From Arthrobacter tumbae (GTDB taxonomy: Bacteria > Actinomycetota > Actinomycetes > Actinomycetales > Micrococcaceae), in the NCBI RefSeq assembly GCF_016907495.1, contig NZ_JAFBCC010000001.1, positions 2,604,001 through 2,668,000 on the forward strand: DNA of 64,000 bases, read 5' to 3'. The notes beneath the pieces were generated by a model that was given only the letters and a program-made list of their open reading frames with translations, had not been told where the DNA came from and made no database searches. The position numbers and the translations under genes are program-made. The number at the start of each line of letters is the position of its first letter. Position 1 is the first letter of the stretch. Positions 35,504 through 43,811 of this stretch are shown in pieces.

Positions 35504-36607
35504 ATGACTCCCCAAACTTCTTCTCAGAGAACACTCCTACCGACCGTGCCCTACACTCTGACCCGCGCCGGCGTCATCATGACTCCGGAAGAGGGCAACG
35601 ACTACGAAGCCGAAGGCGTACTCAACCCGGCCAGCGGACGCGGTCCCGACGGCGAGCTGTACCTCCTGCCCCGCCTCGTTGCCACGGGGAACGTCTCCCG
35701 CGTGGGACTCGCCAAGGTGGTTATCGAGAACGGGGTTCCCACCGGCGTCGAGCGCATGGGTGTTGTCCTCGGCCCCGACGAGGGCTGGGAACGCGGCACC
35801 AACAACGCCGGCACCGAGGACCCGCGCACCACCTGGGTGCCCTCACTCGGCAAGCACCTCATGACCTATGTCGCCTACGGACCCATGGGCCCACGGCTGG
35901 CGTTCGCCCACTCGGCGGACCTGCGGACCTGGGAGCGGCTCGGCCCGTGCTTCTTCGAGTACGAGGCCTCCCTCTCGATGGACCTCAACCTTTTCCCCAA
36001 CAAGGACGCCGTGTTCTTCCCCGAACCGGTGAATGATCCCGACGGCGTCCCCTCCTACGCCATGCTTCACCGGCCCATGTGGGACCTCGGCTGGATCCGT
36101 GAGGGCGAGGGCGAGCACCTGCCCGCCGGCGTGACCGACAACCGCCCGGGCATCTGGATCTCCTACGTTCCTGTCGAGGAAGTTCAGCGGGACCTCCGCA
36201 ACCTCGTGCACATGGGCAAGCACCGGCTCATCGCGCTCAGTGAGTTCGACTTCGAGGAACTCAAGATCGGCGGAGGGCCCGCACCCATCCGTGTCGAAGA
36301 GGGCTGGCTGCTCATCCACCACGGTGTGGCGGGGGCGCTGGAGAAGTCGGCGTTCGATCACCAGCAGAAGGTCCACTACACGGCCGCCGCAATGATCCTC
36401 GACGCCGATGACCCGTCCAAAGTTATCGCCCGAAGCAGCGAACCGCTCCTCGCACCGGAGACCGAGGACGAGAAGTCGGGCATCGTGCCCAACGTCGTCT
36501 TCCCGACCGCGATCGAGGAGATCGACGGGCAGTTGTTCGTGTTCTACGGCATGGCGGACTCAAAGATCGGCGTCGCCCGCCTCGACCGGACAGGTGATGC
36601 AGCATGA
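35504..36607 (+). CDS. GH130 glycoside phosphorylase/hydrolase
   Basis: A 367-residue five-bladed beta-propeller enzyme of family GH130. Visible family features are EAEGVLNPASGRGPDGELYL near residue 30, TNNAGTEDPRTTWVPSLGKH, where the TEDPR segment lines the active site, and WLLIHHGVAG. GH130 members act on beta-mannosides, either as phosphorylases (beta-1,2- and beta-1,4-mannosyl bonds) or as hydrolases. No signal peptide is present, so it works inside on imported substrate. It starts five bases after the permease stop, and its own stop overlaps the ATG of the secreted protein (ATGA). Phosphorolysis versus hydrolysis cannot be settled by eye. Confidence 0.85.
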   Translation: MTPQTSSQRTLLPTVPYTLTRAGVIMTPEEGNDYEAEGVLNPASGRGPDGELYLLPRLVATGNVSRVGLAKVVIENGVPTGVERMGVVLGPDEGWERGTNNAGTEDPRTTWVPSLGKHLMTYVAYGPMGPRLAFAHSADLRTWERLGPCFFEYEASLSMDLNLFPNKDAVFFPEPVNDPDGVPSYAMLHRPMWDLGWIREGEGEHLPAGVTDNRPGIWISYVPVEEVQRDLRNLVHMGKHRLIALSEFDFEELKIGGGPAPIRVEEGWLLIHHGVAGALEKSAFDHQQKVHYTAAAMILDADDPSKVIARSSEPLLAPETEDEKSGIVPNVVFPTAIEEIDGQLFVFYGMADSKIGVARLDRTGDAA

Positions 36608-38727
36608 GCGTTGAGTTGTCAGGACACGCCGCTAATGGCCGCACTAAAGGGGTGTGTCCTGCCAAATCGATGGTGGTGGCAGGGGTGGCACTCGCGTTCG
36701 TCGGAACGTCGCTGGCACCGGCACAGGCGGCACCAGCGCCGAGCCTGGCGCCCGCCGTCGTCGTACCGGCTGCTGTGCCGACTGTAGTGAGTGCCGAGCA
36801 GCCGCTCACCAACCTTGAACACCTGAACTTCCTGCTGGAAGAGGTGGCAGTTCCTGAGATCGAAGGGCACAGCACCTACGGCGGCGAGGCGCCGGCGCTC
36901 GCACCGTGGACGTACGCGGACAGGAACGACGACGGCAGCTACGACCGCGTGGGCGGCGGCAGCCTTGATCCTGAGACCGGACACTGGAGCCAGGGAGCGT
37001 ACAACGCGGACGACATCTCGCGTGCCGCCGTCGTCTATCTGCGGCACTGGCAGCAGACCGGCGACGAAACGAGCCGCGAACATGCCTTCCAGACGCTGCG
37101 CTCGCTGGCCTACCTGCAGACCACAACGGGTCCCAACGCCGGCAACGTGGTGCTGTGGCAGCAACCTGACGGGAAGCTGAACCCGAGCGCCACCCCCATC
37201 GAGCTGCCGGATCCCAGCGACTCAGCGGAATCGTACTGGCTGGCACGGACCGTGTGGGCGCTGGGGGAGGGGTACGCCGCATTTGAAGAGGCTGACCCCA
37301 AGTTCGCCCAGTTCCTGCAGGACCGGCTGCACCTTTCACTTGAAGCGATGAACAGGCAGTCGCTGGGCCGCTATGGCGAGTATGAAGTGGCGGACGGTGT
37401 GCGCGTGCCCGCCTGGCTCAACGCCTATGGCGCGGACTCCTCGGCGGAAGCTGTTCTTGGCCTCTCCGCTTACGTCGAATCGGAGCCCGCCGACGACGTC
37501 GCGCGCACCGCCCTGACCCGGCTCAGCGAGGGCATCGCCGAGATGTCCTCCGGAGACACCCGGGCCTGGCCGTTCGGTGCGATCCTGCCCTGGACGAAGT
37601 CCCGGACTTTCTGGCACGCGTGGGGCGGTATGGCACCCGCTGCGGTGGCTGAGGCGTCCTTGGTGCTCGGACGCGAGGACCTGGCCGACGCCGCGGTGAA
37701 GGATTCCGCGCGGTTCACCCCGCAGCAGTTGGCAGCGGGTGGTCCGGACAATGCCTGGACCCCTACGCCGTCCGAGAAGGTGCAGATCGCCTACGGCGTC
37801 GACTCGCGGCTGCAGAGCCTGGTGTCCACCGCCGAAGCGACCGGTGCCGAGGGGCTCTATGAGTTGGCGGCCGTCGTCGGTGGTTGGTATTTCGGTGCCA
37901 ACCGCAGCGGTGAGCCCGCCTACAACCCGGTAACGGGCACAACGATCGACGGCATCCAGGCGGACGGGTCGGTGAACCTGAACTCCGGTGCGGAGTCAAC
38001 CATTCACGCGTTGCTGTCGATGCTCGTACTGGACGCGAACCCGGAGCTGAAGGCCGAGGCGCTCGGCATCAACGAGACTGTTGCGACCGACGGGTTGACC
38101 GTCGTCGAGGCGGAAACCGGCCTGGTCAACGGCAGTGGAACTGTGGTGACGCCGTCGTCCGCCTGGACCGGTGAAGCCAACTGGTCGGGCGGCTCCTACG
38201 TGCAGCTCGACGACGGTGCCAGCCTCCGCGTGCAGGTGCCCGGCGTGGGCGCGGAGCGGAATGTCTATCCCATCGTGAACCGCGTCATCGAACCGTCCGG
38301 GGACACCGTGTGGTCGGCCAAGCGGAGCCTCGGAGTGACACCGAACGGTGGCGCAGGTGAGCAGGGCATCACCGATGCTCCCGGCCTGCTGCAGCCGTTC
38401 ACGCTCAAGACGGCGCTGAAGCCGAAGGACGGCTTCGTCAAAGCGCAGGTCAGCGGCGCCGCCTCAATCGACGCGCTGCTGGTTCAACCGCTGGTCTCCT
38501 CGGTGACGGTCGACGGCTCGGCCGGCCAGTCAACCGTGTACGTGAGTGCGGCTGAAATGAAGCAGCAGTTCGCTGTGGAGGTGCCGGCGGGCGCAACCCT
38601 CGTGCAGCAGGCCTTCGATGCCAATGGCCAGGCGGTTGTGGTGCCTCAGTCCGAAGGGCTTTCCCGCGCGGGCAGGGTCATGGTGGTGCCGGGTGGGTTC
38701 ACGGAAGTAACCTTCACCACGAGATAA
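36604..38727 (+). CDS. Secreted (alpha/alpha)-barrel glycosidase-like protein
   Basis: A 707-residue protein. Residues 24-39 (MVVAGVALAFVGTSLAPAQA region) form a signal peptide. Residues about 55-480 look like an alpha/alpha six-hairpin domain (SQGAYNADDISRAAVVYLRH; GSVNLNSGAESTIHALLSML). Residues 490-707 are beta-rich (VVEAETGLVNGSGTVVTPSS) and resemble a carbohydrate-binding module. I cannot assign a GH family. The ATG overlaps the GH130 stop, so coupling supports it, yet codons 3-23 come from a palindromic repeat. An ATG at 36670, directly after the repeat, is an alternative but would give a signal with almost no basic n-region. It probably trims or binds mannan outside the cell. Confidence 0.72.
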   Translation: MSVELSGHAANGRTKGVCPAKSMVVAGVALAFVGTSLAPAQAAPAPSLAPAVVVPAAVPTVVSAEQPLTNLEHLNFLLEEVAVPEIEGHSTYGGEAPALAPWTYADRNDDGSYDRVGGGSLDPETGHWSQGAYNADDISRAAVVYLRHWQQTGDETSREHAFQTLRSLAYLQTTTGPNAGNVVLWQQPDGKLNPSATPIELPDPSDSAESYWLARTVWALGEGYAAFEEADPKFAQFLQDRLHLSLEAMNRQSLGRYGEYEVADGVRVPAWLNAYGADSSAEAVLGLSAYVESEPADDVARTALTRLSEGIAEMSSGDTRAWPFGAILPWTKSRTFWHAWGGMAPAAVAEASLVLGREDLADAAVKDSARFTPQQLAAGGPDNAWTPTPSEKVQIAYGVDSRLQSLVSTAEATGAEGLYELAAVVGGWYFGANRSGEPAYNPVTGTTIDGIQADGSVNLNSGAESTIHALLSMLVLDANPELKAEALGINETVATDGLTVVEAETGLVNGSGTVVTPSSAWTGEANWSGGSYVQLDDGASLRVQVPGVGAERNVYPIVNRVIEPSGDTVWSAKRSLGVTPNGGAGEQGITDAPGLLQPFTLKTALKPKDGFVKAQVSGAASIDALLVQPLVSSVTVDGSAGQSTVYVSAAEMKQQFAVEVPAGATLVQQAFDANGQAVVVPQSEGLSRAGRVMVVPGGFTEVTFTTR
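36609..36674 (+). repeat. Palindromic repeat element, copy A, inside a coding region
   Basis: The arms TGTCAGGACACGCC and GGTGTGTCCTGCCA pair at 12 of 14 positions, and the whole element aligns with copies B and C. It sits immediately after the start codon of the secreted protein and is translated as SGHAANGRTKGVCPAKS, with the signal core following. Confidence 0.8.
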
Positions 38728-38728
38728 C

Positions 38729-38794
38729 CAGTGAATTGGCAGGACACGCCCCTTTTGAGAGTGCATAAGGGGCGTGTCCTGCCAACTCGACGGT
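38729..38794 (+). repeat. Palindromic repeat element, copy B
   Basis: The best preserved copy. Arms at 38733-38754 and 38767-38788 pair at 21 of 22 positions around a 12-base loop. It begins two bases after the stop of the secreted protein gene and could act as a terminator or mRNA stabiliser, although no T-run follows. With copy A it brackets that gene. Confidence 0.82.
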
Positions 38795-38961
38795 GGGGGA
38801 GCAGCAATCCTTCGAAGCACCGGGTCCGAATTCCTCTCACCACAGGACGGGAAAGTATTAACGGACTCGCCGTGTGACGTTCATCCCAAGGTAGGAATGC
38901 CTCTGCTTTGATGAAGGTTAAATGAAGTGAAAGCTAGTCGAGCTCTATCGAGAAGGCGATC

Positions 38962-39873
38962 ATGAACTTCCGGACGGCCGAGCACCCACGGCCGCAACAT
39001 TTCATCCTGCACATGAGCGACACCCACCTGGTGGGTGGCCCGGAACCCCTTTACGGTTCGGTGGACAGCGAGGCGCGGCTACGCCAGATCTTCGCCGATC
39101 TGGAGGCGTCCGGATCCCGGCCGGAGGCGATCGTCTTCACTGGAGACCTCGCCGACAAGGGCGAGGCAGAGGCCTACGTGAAGCTGCGCAATATCGTCGA
39201 ACCCGCTGCCCACAAGCTGGGCGCCGAGGTCATTTGGGCCATGGGCAACCACGACGACCGCGCCACCCTGCGCAGCGAACTGCTCAGCGAGCCCGCCGAC
39301 ACCGCCCCGCTTGACCGCAGCTATCTGATCAACGGACTGCGGATCATCACCCTGGACTCCACGGTGCCGGGCCACCACTACGGCGAGATCAGCCACGAGC
39401 AGCTCGTCTGGCTGGCCAACGAACTCCTCACCCCGGCTCCCTATGGCACCATCCTCGCCCTTCACCACCCCCCGGTTCCCTCCATTCAGGACCTTTCGGT
39501 CCTCGTGGAACTCCGCGACCAGAGCCGGCTTGCCGACATCGTGCGCGGCACGGACGTCCGCGCCATCCTGGCCGGGCACCTGCACTACTCAACCAACGCG
39601 CTGTTCGCGGGCATCCCGGTGTCGGTCGCGTCCGCCACCTGCTACACCCAGGACCTCACTTACGACGACGGCGGCACGCGCGGCCGCGACGGAGCTCAGG
39701 CTTACAACCTGGTCCACGTGTACGAGGACACGGTGGTGCACTCGGTAGTGCCTATCGGCACCCATACCGCGGTGGGCGAGACCGTTCCGCGCGAGGAGAC
39801 CCGCAGGCGCCTGGAGGCAGCCGGAGTCCAGATCGCCGAGGCGACACCTGCCAGAACGCTCACCGGCGTGTGA
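38962..39873 (+). CDS. cpdA: 3',5'-cyclic nucleotide phosphodiesterase, Rv0805/CpdA-like
   Basis: A 303-residue class III phosphodiesterase. Metal-binding motifs in order are [33 protein letters not shown] and [10 protein letters not shown]. This set, and the C-terminal extension after residue 250, match Rv0805 of Mycobacterium, which hydrolyses cAMP and related nucleotides with two metals. The 234-base gap upstream holds repeat B and should hold its promoter. It is transcribed alone. Lowering cAMP is the likely role; other nucleotides are possible since the family is broad. Confidence 0.85.
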   Translation: MNFRTAEHPRPQHFILHMSDTHLVGGPEPLYGSVDSEARLRQIFADLEASGSRPEAIVFTGDLADKGEAEAYVKLRNIVEPAAHKLGAEVIWAMGNHDDRATLRSELLSEPADTAPLDRSYLINGLRIITLDSTVPGHHYGEISHEQLVWLANELLTPAPYGTILALHHPPVPSIQDLSVLVELRDQSRLADIVRGTDVRAILAGHLHYSTNALFAGIPVSVASATCYTQDLTYDDGGTRGRDGAQAYNLVHVYEDTVVHSVVPIGTHTAVGETVPREETRRRLEAAGVQIAEATPARTLTGV

Positions 39874-39882
39874 CCAGCCTCT

Positions 39883-39919
39883 GGTCTACTTCTCCCAGCT
39901 TCCGTTCTACTTTTCCCAG
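39883..39919. repeat. In-frame direct duplication of a gene 3' end including the stop
   Basis: The 16 bases at 39883-39898 and 39904-39919 match at 14 positions with a 21-base period. On the minus strand the Stealth gene ends WEK-stop, and after seven codons in the same frame comes WEK-stop again. Confidence 0.75.
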
Positions 39920-41538
39920 GGAGCCTTGACCGGGAAGTACTTCTCGAGGAAGTCAGTCACTGCGCGGGCGCGTTCTTCCGCCGGAATCTCGGGGAAGCTG
40001 CCGTCATTGAGGCAGAACAGGTCCATGTTGCGCTTGTCCAGCAGCTTGTGGAGCTTGCGCAGTCCGGAGCGCATGGTGGTGTCGATGTACTTCACCCTCG
40101 CTGATTCCTGCGTCACCGCACGGCCCGTCAGCAGCGCGTAGTAGTGGTACAGCGAGTTGGTGACCGAAATGTTGTCCTTCGCACGGAACTTCGAGGCGGC
40201 GGTGGCCGCAAACTCCTCCACGAACTCGTTCTCCATCTCCTCCATGACGCTCTTGCGCAGCGGCGCCGCGGTGTGCTCCAGATGCCGGGTGGTGATGCGG
40301 CCGAAGCGCTTGTGAAGGAGCCGTCGGTTCACGCGTGCCGCGTTCTCGAAGCCGCTGCGTTCGGCATCATTCTCACCCAGGCCGATGCGCGTGTCCGCCT
40401 GGATGAACTTGGTGACTCCTCCGGGGGAGAAGAACATGTCCGGCCCCACCGGGCGGCCAAAGAACATGTCGTCATTCGAGTAGAGAAAGTGCTCGGACAG
40501 ATCCGGAATATGGTGCAGTTGACACTCGACGGCCTGCGAATTGTAGGTCGGCAGCACGGACGGATCCTTGAAGTGCTCCACGGAAGGGACCAGAGTGACC
40601 GACGGGTGGTCCGCGAGCCACTCGGGACGCGCTGAATCCGTGGCGATGAAGATGCGGCGGATCCACGGAGCGAACATGTAAACCGAGCGCAGCGCGTACT
40701 TCAGCTCATCGATCTGGCGATAGCGGGCCTCGTGGTCATCTCCCTCACCCACAACGACGTTCTTCATCCGGGCGGCGCGGGCCGCGAGGTACTCGGGCGA
40801 GCTGCCGTCGACCCAGGTGAAGACGAGGTCGATCTCGAAGTCGATGTCCGTAGCGTGGTCCGCGAACATGTTGTCGATGGTCGGCCAGACCAGGCCATGG
40901 CGGGTGACCGAGCCGCGCACCACTTCATTCGACGGCAGGGTGCGCCTAGTGAGTGAGTTCTCCATCGGGAGCTCGATGCCGTCCCCGTCCAGGGACCACA
41001 GCTCGATCTGCACACCGGCCGAGGGCCCGAACGTCAGCCCGCCGATCGGCTCGATGCGGGGACGGAACAACCGGAAGATTCGCGCCTTCTCGCTGGGGGA
41101 GAGGGCGCCGTCCGCTACCAGCAGGGTGGTACGCCGCTTGGTGTCCACTGTGCGCGAGTAGAACGGTTCGTTACGGCAGGCCTCGACGAGCACCGCCCGC
41201 AGCCGTTCGCGGTGCTTCAGGTCGACGGCGACGACGGGTCGCTCATCATTGCCGCGCACCAGCAGATATTCGATGCCGGTGCGCTCGAGCGCCTCGCGGA
41301 TGAACAACAGGTCCTCCACCATTGCCTGGTGCGGCGTTGTATCCGTGTTGATGAGCGCGAACCGTCGCTTGACCGTGGTGATGTCATCGCGGTCGTTCAG
41401 CCTGGCAACGGCGGCGCTGGAGGCGGACTCGAGCAGCTCGGTGTCGTTCTCGACCTCGGGGGCGCCAAAGTACACATCATGCTGGGCGGCGGTGTCTGTA
41501 ATGGGATCCTCCAACGGTTTCAACAGTGGGTTCAACAA
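39907..41538 (-). CDS. Stealth-family hexose-1-phosphate transferase
   Basis: A 543-residue protein with the four conserved Stealth regions. CR1 is IDLVFTWVDGSSPEYLAARA near residue 229; CR2 includes LKYALRSVYMFAPWIRRIFI and SEHFLYSNDDMFFGRP; CR3 and CR4 are toward the C-terminus. Stealth enzymes move hexose-1-phosphate (for example GlcNAc-1-P or Glc-1-P) from UDP-sugars to make phosphodiester-linked cell-wall or capsule polymers. The first 200 residues are an additional domain of unknown function. No other polysaccharide gene adjoins it. It is divergent from the ferritin gene. Confidence 0.85.
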   Translation of the reverse strand: MLNPLLKPLEDPITDTAAQHDVYFGAPEVENDTELLESASSAAVARLNDRDDITTVKRRFALINTDTTPHQAMVEDLLFIREALERTGIEYLLVRGNDERPVVAVDLKHRERLRAVLVEACRNEPFYSRTVDTKRRTTLLVADGALSPSEKARIFRLFRPRIEPIGGLTFGPSAGVQIELWSLDGDGIELPMENSLTRRTLPSNEVVRGSVTRHGLVWPTIDNMFADHATDIDFEIDLVFTWVDGSSPEYLAARAARMKNVVVGEGDDHEARYRQIDELKYALRSVYMFAPWIRRIFIATDSARPEWLADHPSVTLVPSVEHFKDPSVLPTYNSQAVECQLHHIPDLSEHFLYSNDDMFFGRPVGPDMFFSPGGVTKFIQADTRIGLGENDAERSGFENAARVNRRLLHKRFGRITTRHLEHTAAPLRKSVMEEMENEFVEEFAATAASKFRAKDNISVTNSLYHYYALLTGRAVTQESARVKYIDTTMRSGLRKLHKLLDKRNMDLFCLNDGSFPEIPAEERARAVTDFLEKYFPVKAPWEK

Positions 41539-41674
41539 CGGTTCAACATGCGCGCGTTCGCCGGTGCATCAGCAGATTGCTTGCACGGCTGCTGCTCCAA
41601 TGATAAGCCTGCCTACAAGAAGCCCGGCCAGCTCCAGGCATTCCACACCGGAGGGCGTGCAACGGAAGGACACT

Positions 41675-42205
41675 ATGGCGGACAAAAGCTTTATGGGCCT
41701 GTTGAGTCGGCAGATCGGAAACGAGTTCGCGGCCTCGCAGCAGTATCTGGCCACGGCTGTGTGGTTCGACGGCCAGGATCTGCCGCGCCTCGCGGCCCAC
41801 TTCTACAGGCAGTCGCTGGAAGAGCGGAACCACGCTCTGATGATGGTTCAGTACATGCTCGATCGTGGTCACGACGTGCAGATTCCCGGCGTTGATCCGG
41901 TGCGGAATGACTTCACGTCCGTCGTCGAGCCGATTGCCCTGGCGCTGTCGCAGGAGAAGCAGGTCACCGCCGATATCGAGGCGATGTTTGCCCAGGCCCG
42001 GGCGCAGACCGACGCGCTCGGAGAGCAGTTCATGCTCTGGTTCCTCAAGGAGCAGGTGGAGGAGGTCGCATCCATGTCCACGCTCCTGGCCATCGTGGAA
42101 CGCGCAGATAACCTGTTTGACGTCGAGAACTTCCTGGCGCGCGAAACCGTCGGTGATTCCGGCCACGATCCCAACATGCCGCCCACGGCAGGCGGCGCAC
42201 TGTGA
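41675..42205 (+). CDS. Ferritin
   Basis: A 176-residue ferritin. The four-helix bundle carries the ferroxidase residues: EFAASQQYLATAVWFDGQDL in helix A, HFYRQSLEERNHALMMVQYM in helix B with the ExxH pair, and FLKEQVEEVASMSTLLAIVE in helix D. The size and absence of a haem-ligand Met at the dimer interface fit non-haem, BfrB-like ferritins. GGAAGGA precedes the ATG. It stores iron as ferric oxide in a 24-mer. Its stop overlaps the GTG of the PIG-L gene. Confidence 0.9.
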   Translation: MADKSFMGLLSRQIGNEFAASQQYLATAVWFDGQDLPRLAAHFYRQSLEERNHALMMVQYMLDRGHDVQIPGVDPVRNDFTSVVEPIALALSQEKQVTADIEAMFAQARAQTDALGEQFMLWFLKEQVEEVASMSTLLAIVERADNLFDVENFLARETVGDSGHDPNMPPTAGGAL

Positions 42206-42912
42206 CGCTGGAACCGTTCCCGACCGACTGGCAGCGTGCGCTGGTACTGATGGCGCACCCGGATGACCCTGAGTACGGCACCTCCGCTGCGGTGGCCGAA
42301 TGGATCGCACAGGGCAAGGAGGTCCGCTACGTGCTGGCAACGCGCGGTGAAGCCGGGATCGCCGGTCTTCCGCCGCAAGAGAGCGGCCCGCTGCGCGAGG
42401 GTGAACAGCGCGCGGCATGCGACCGGGTCGGCGTCGACGTGCTGGAATTCCTCGATTACCCGGACGGCCGCCTGACCGAGTCGCTCGACCTTCGCCGCAA
42501 CCTGGCGGCAGCAATCCGCACACACCGGCCCGACGGCATCGTCACCCTCAATCACGGTGACACCTGGGGTCCGGGAAGGTGGAACTCCGAGGATCATCGG
42601 GCACTCGGCCGGTCAGTACTCAATGCGGTCGCTGACGCCGCCAACGAATGGATCTTCCCCGACCTTGGAGGCCCGCGCCATCAGGTCACGTGGACGGCGA
42701 TCCTGAGCATGAATCCGACGCACGCCATGCAGGTCAGCGAGGAGAGCGTCGAAAAGGCGATTCTGTCCCTCGCGGCGCACTCGCGATACCTGCAGGCCCT
42801 GGACAGCAGGCCGGTGGAGGAGCAGGCAACCGAACAGGTCCGCTGGGCCACCAGCCGGAACTCCGGTGACGATGGCAGGTCTGCGGTCGGGTTCGAGCTG
42901 TACGGGCTCTAG
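42202..42912 (+). CDS. PIG-L/LmbE-family deacetylase
   Basis: A 236-residue zinc-dependent deacetylase. The metal motif is LMAHPDDPEYGTSAAVAEWI near residue 14; ATRGEAGIAGL and the downstream TLNHGDTWGPGRWNSEDHRA supply further ligands. The family removes N-acetyl groups from GlcNAc-containing compounds, but this subgroup is not MshB or BshB by obvious features. The GTG overlaps the ferritin stop (GTGA), an unusual coupling. Its stop is interlocked with that of the convergent gene inside CTAG. Substrate unknown. Confidence 0.85.
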   Translation: MTLEPFPTDWQRALVLMAHPDDPEYGTSAAVAEWIAQGKEVRYVLATRGEAGIAGLPPQESGPLREGEQRAACDRVGVDVLEFLDYPDGRLTESLDLRRNLAAAIRTHRPDGIVTLNHGDTWGPGRWNSEDHRALGRSVLNAVADAANEWIFPDLGGPRHQVTWTAILSMNPTHAMQVSEESVEKAILSLAAHSRYLQALDSRPVEEQATEQVRWATSRNSGDDGRSAVGFELYGL

Positions 42913-43739
42913 ACCTGCGCCGCTTCCACCGCGTAGAACCGCCGCGGGTCCTGCAGCAGCGCCGGATACTCGAAGTCGCTGCGCCTCAGCCAGCCCGTCA
43001 GGGAGATGGGGCGCCGCGCGGTGGCCGGCGCACCGTCGTCGTTGTCTTCCTGGTCAATCGTCAAGGGGCCCAGCGTGCCCCGCTGCAGCCGCGCACCACC
43101 CTCCATCACGACGGCGGCGGCATCACCTTCGCGCGCGAGCTCAGTGAAAGCGGCGTACTGACGGGACCACTTGGGCACAGCCCGCCCGGCCGGCGGGTGA
43201 CCGGGAAGGAGGAGCGCGTCGCCGTCCACGGTGTCGAGCGGACCGTGCCAGATCCAGAGGCGCTCGCCGATCGGCTCGACCGGTATGAGTTCCAGTTCCG
43301 GCTCCGGCCAGGAGTACGGCAGCTCCTCCGGCGCGCCCGGGAAGCGCTCACGGTAGAACTCGGGCGCCTTCTGGATGAGGTTGGACTGGTGGCTGACGTG
43401 GATTACCGGCTTGCCCAGCCACGGCGGCATTGCGGGTTCCGGCCCGGTGCCGGCTTCGAATGCTGCGGCGGAATCAGGGGCGAACTCGCTGATCAGCGGC
43501 GCAGTGCTGTCCGCGTGCCCGCGCGAAACCCATTCGCGGACCATCGCCAGGCCGTACACGGTGAGTGCCGGCACGTAACCCATCCACATCCGCGTGACCG
43601 GGTGGCTGCGCCAGCCGTAGTCAGGTAGAACCAGGGCGCGCAGGATCTGCAGGGTCTCGACCCGCTGCTTGCCGAGCCGAGCCTGGTCCAGCACCGCGGC
43701 GCTGGCTGCGAAGTCGGGATAGGGCAGGAACGTCTGCAT
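42909..43739 (-). CDS. Pyrimidine dimer DNA glycosylase-like protein (MSMEG_6728 family)
   Basis: A 276-residue protein. The N-terminus MQTFLPYPDFAASAAVLDQA, then RLGKQRVETLQILRAL and HPVTRMWMGYVPALTVYG, match the family that contains phage T4 endonuclease V-like proteins (PF03013), common in Actinobacteria as MSMEG_6728. The RLGKQRVE stretch is the conserved basic patch. The C-terminal 120 residues (from about IPVEPIGERLWIWHGP) are an extra domain. The start is the ATG of MQTF; an earlier in-frame start adds only six residues. Whether it repairs DNA is not established. Confidence 0.75.
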   Translation of the reverse strand: MQTFLPYPDFAASAAVLDQARLGKQRVETLQILRALVLPDYGWRSHPVTRMWMGYVPALTVYGLAMVREWVSRGHADSTAPLISEFAPDSAAAFEAGTGPEPAMPPWLGKPVIHVSHQSNLIQKAPEFYRERFPGAPEELPYSWPEPELELIPVEPIGERLWIWHGPLDTVDGDALLLPGHPPAGRAVPKWSRQYAAFTELAREGDAAAVVMEGGARLQRGTLGPLTIDQEDNDDGAPATARRPISLTGWLRRSDFEYPALLQDPRRFYAVEAAQV

Positions 43740-43811
43740 GCGGCCAGTGTGCCACATTCACTCAGCCTGCTGACTGATGCCTGGGGCGCATCAGCGGGCC
43801 CCGCGTCCCAC

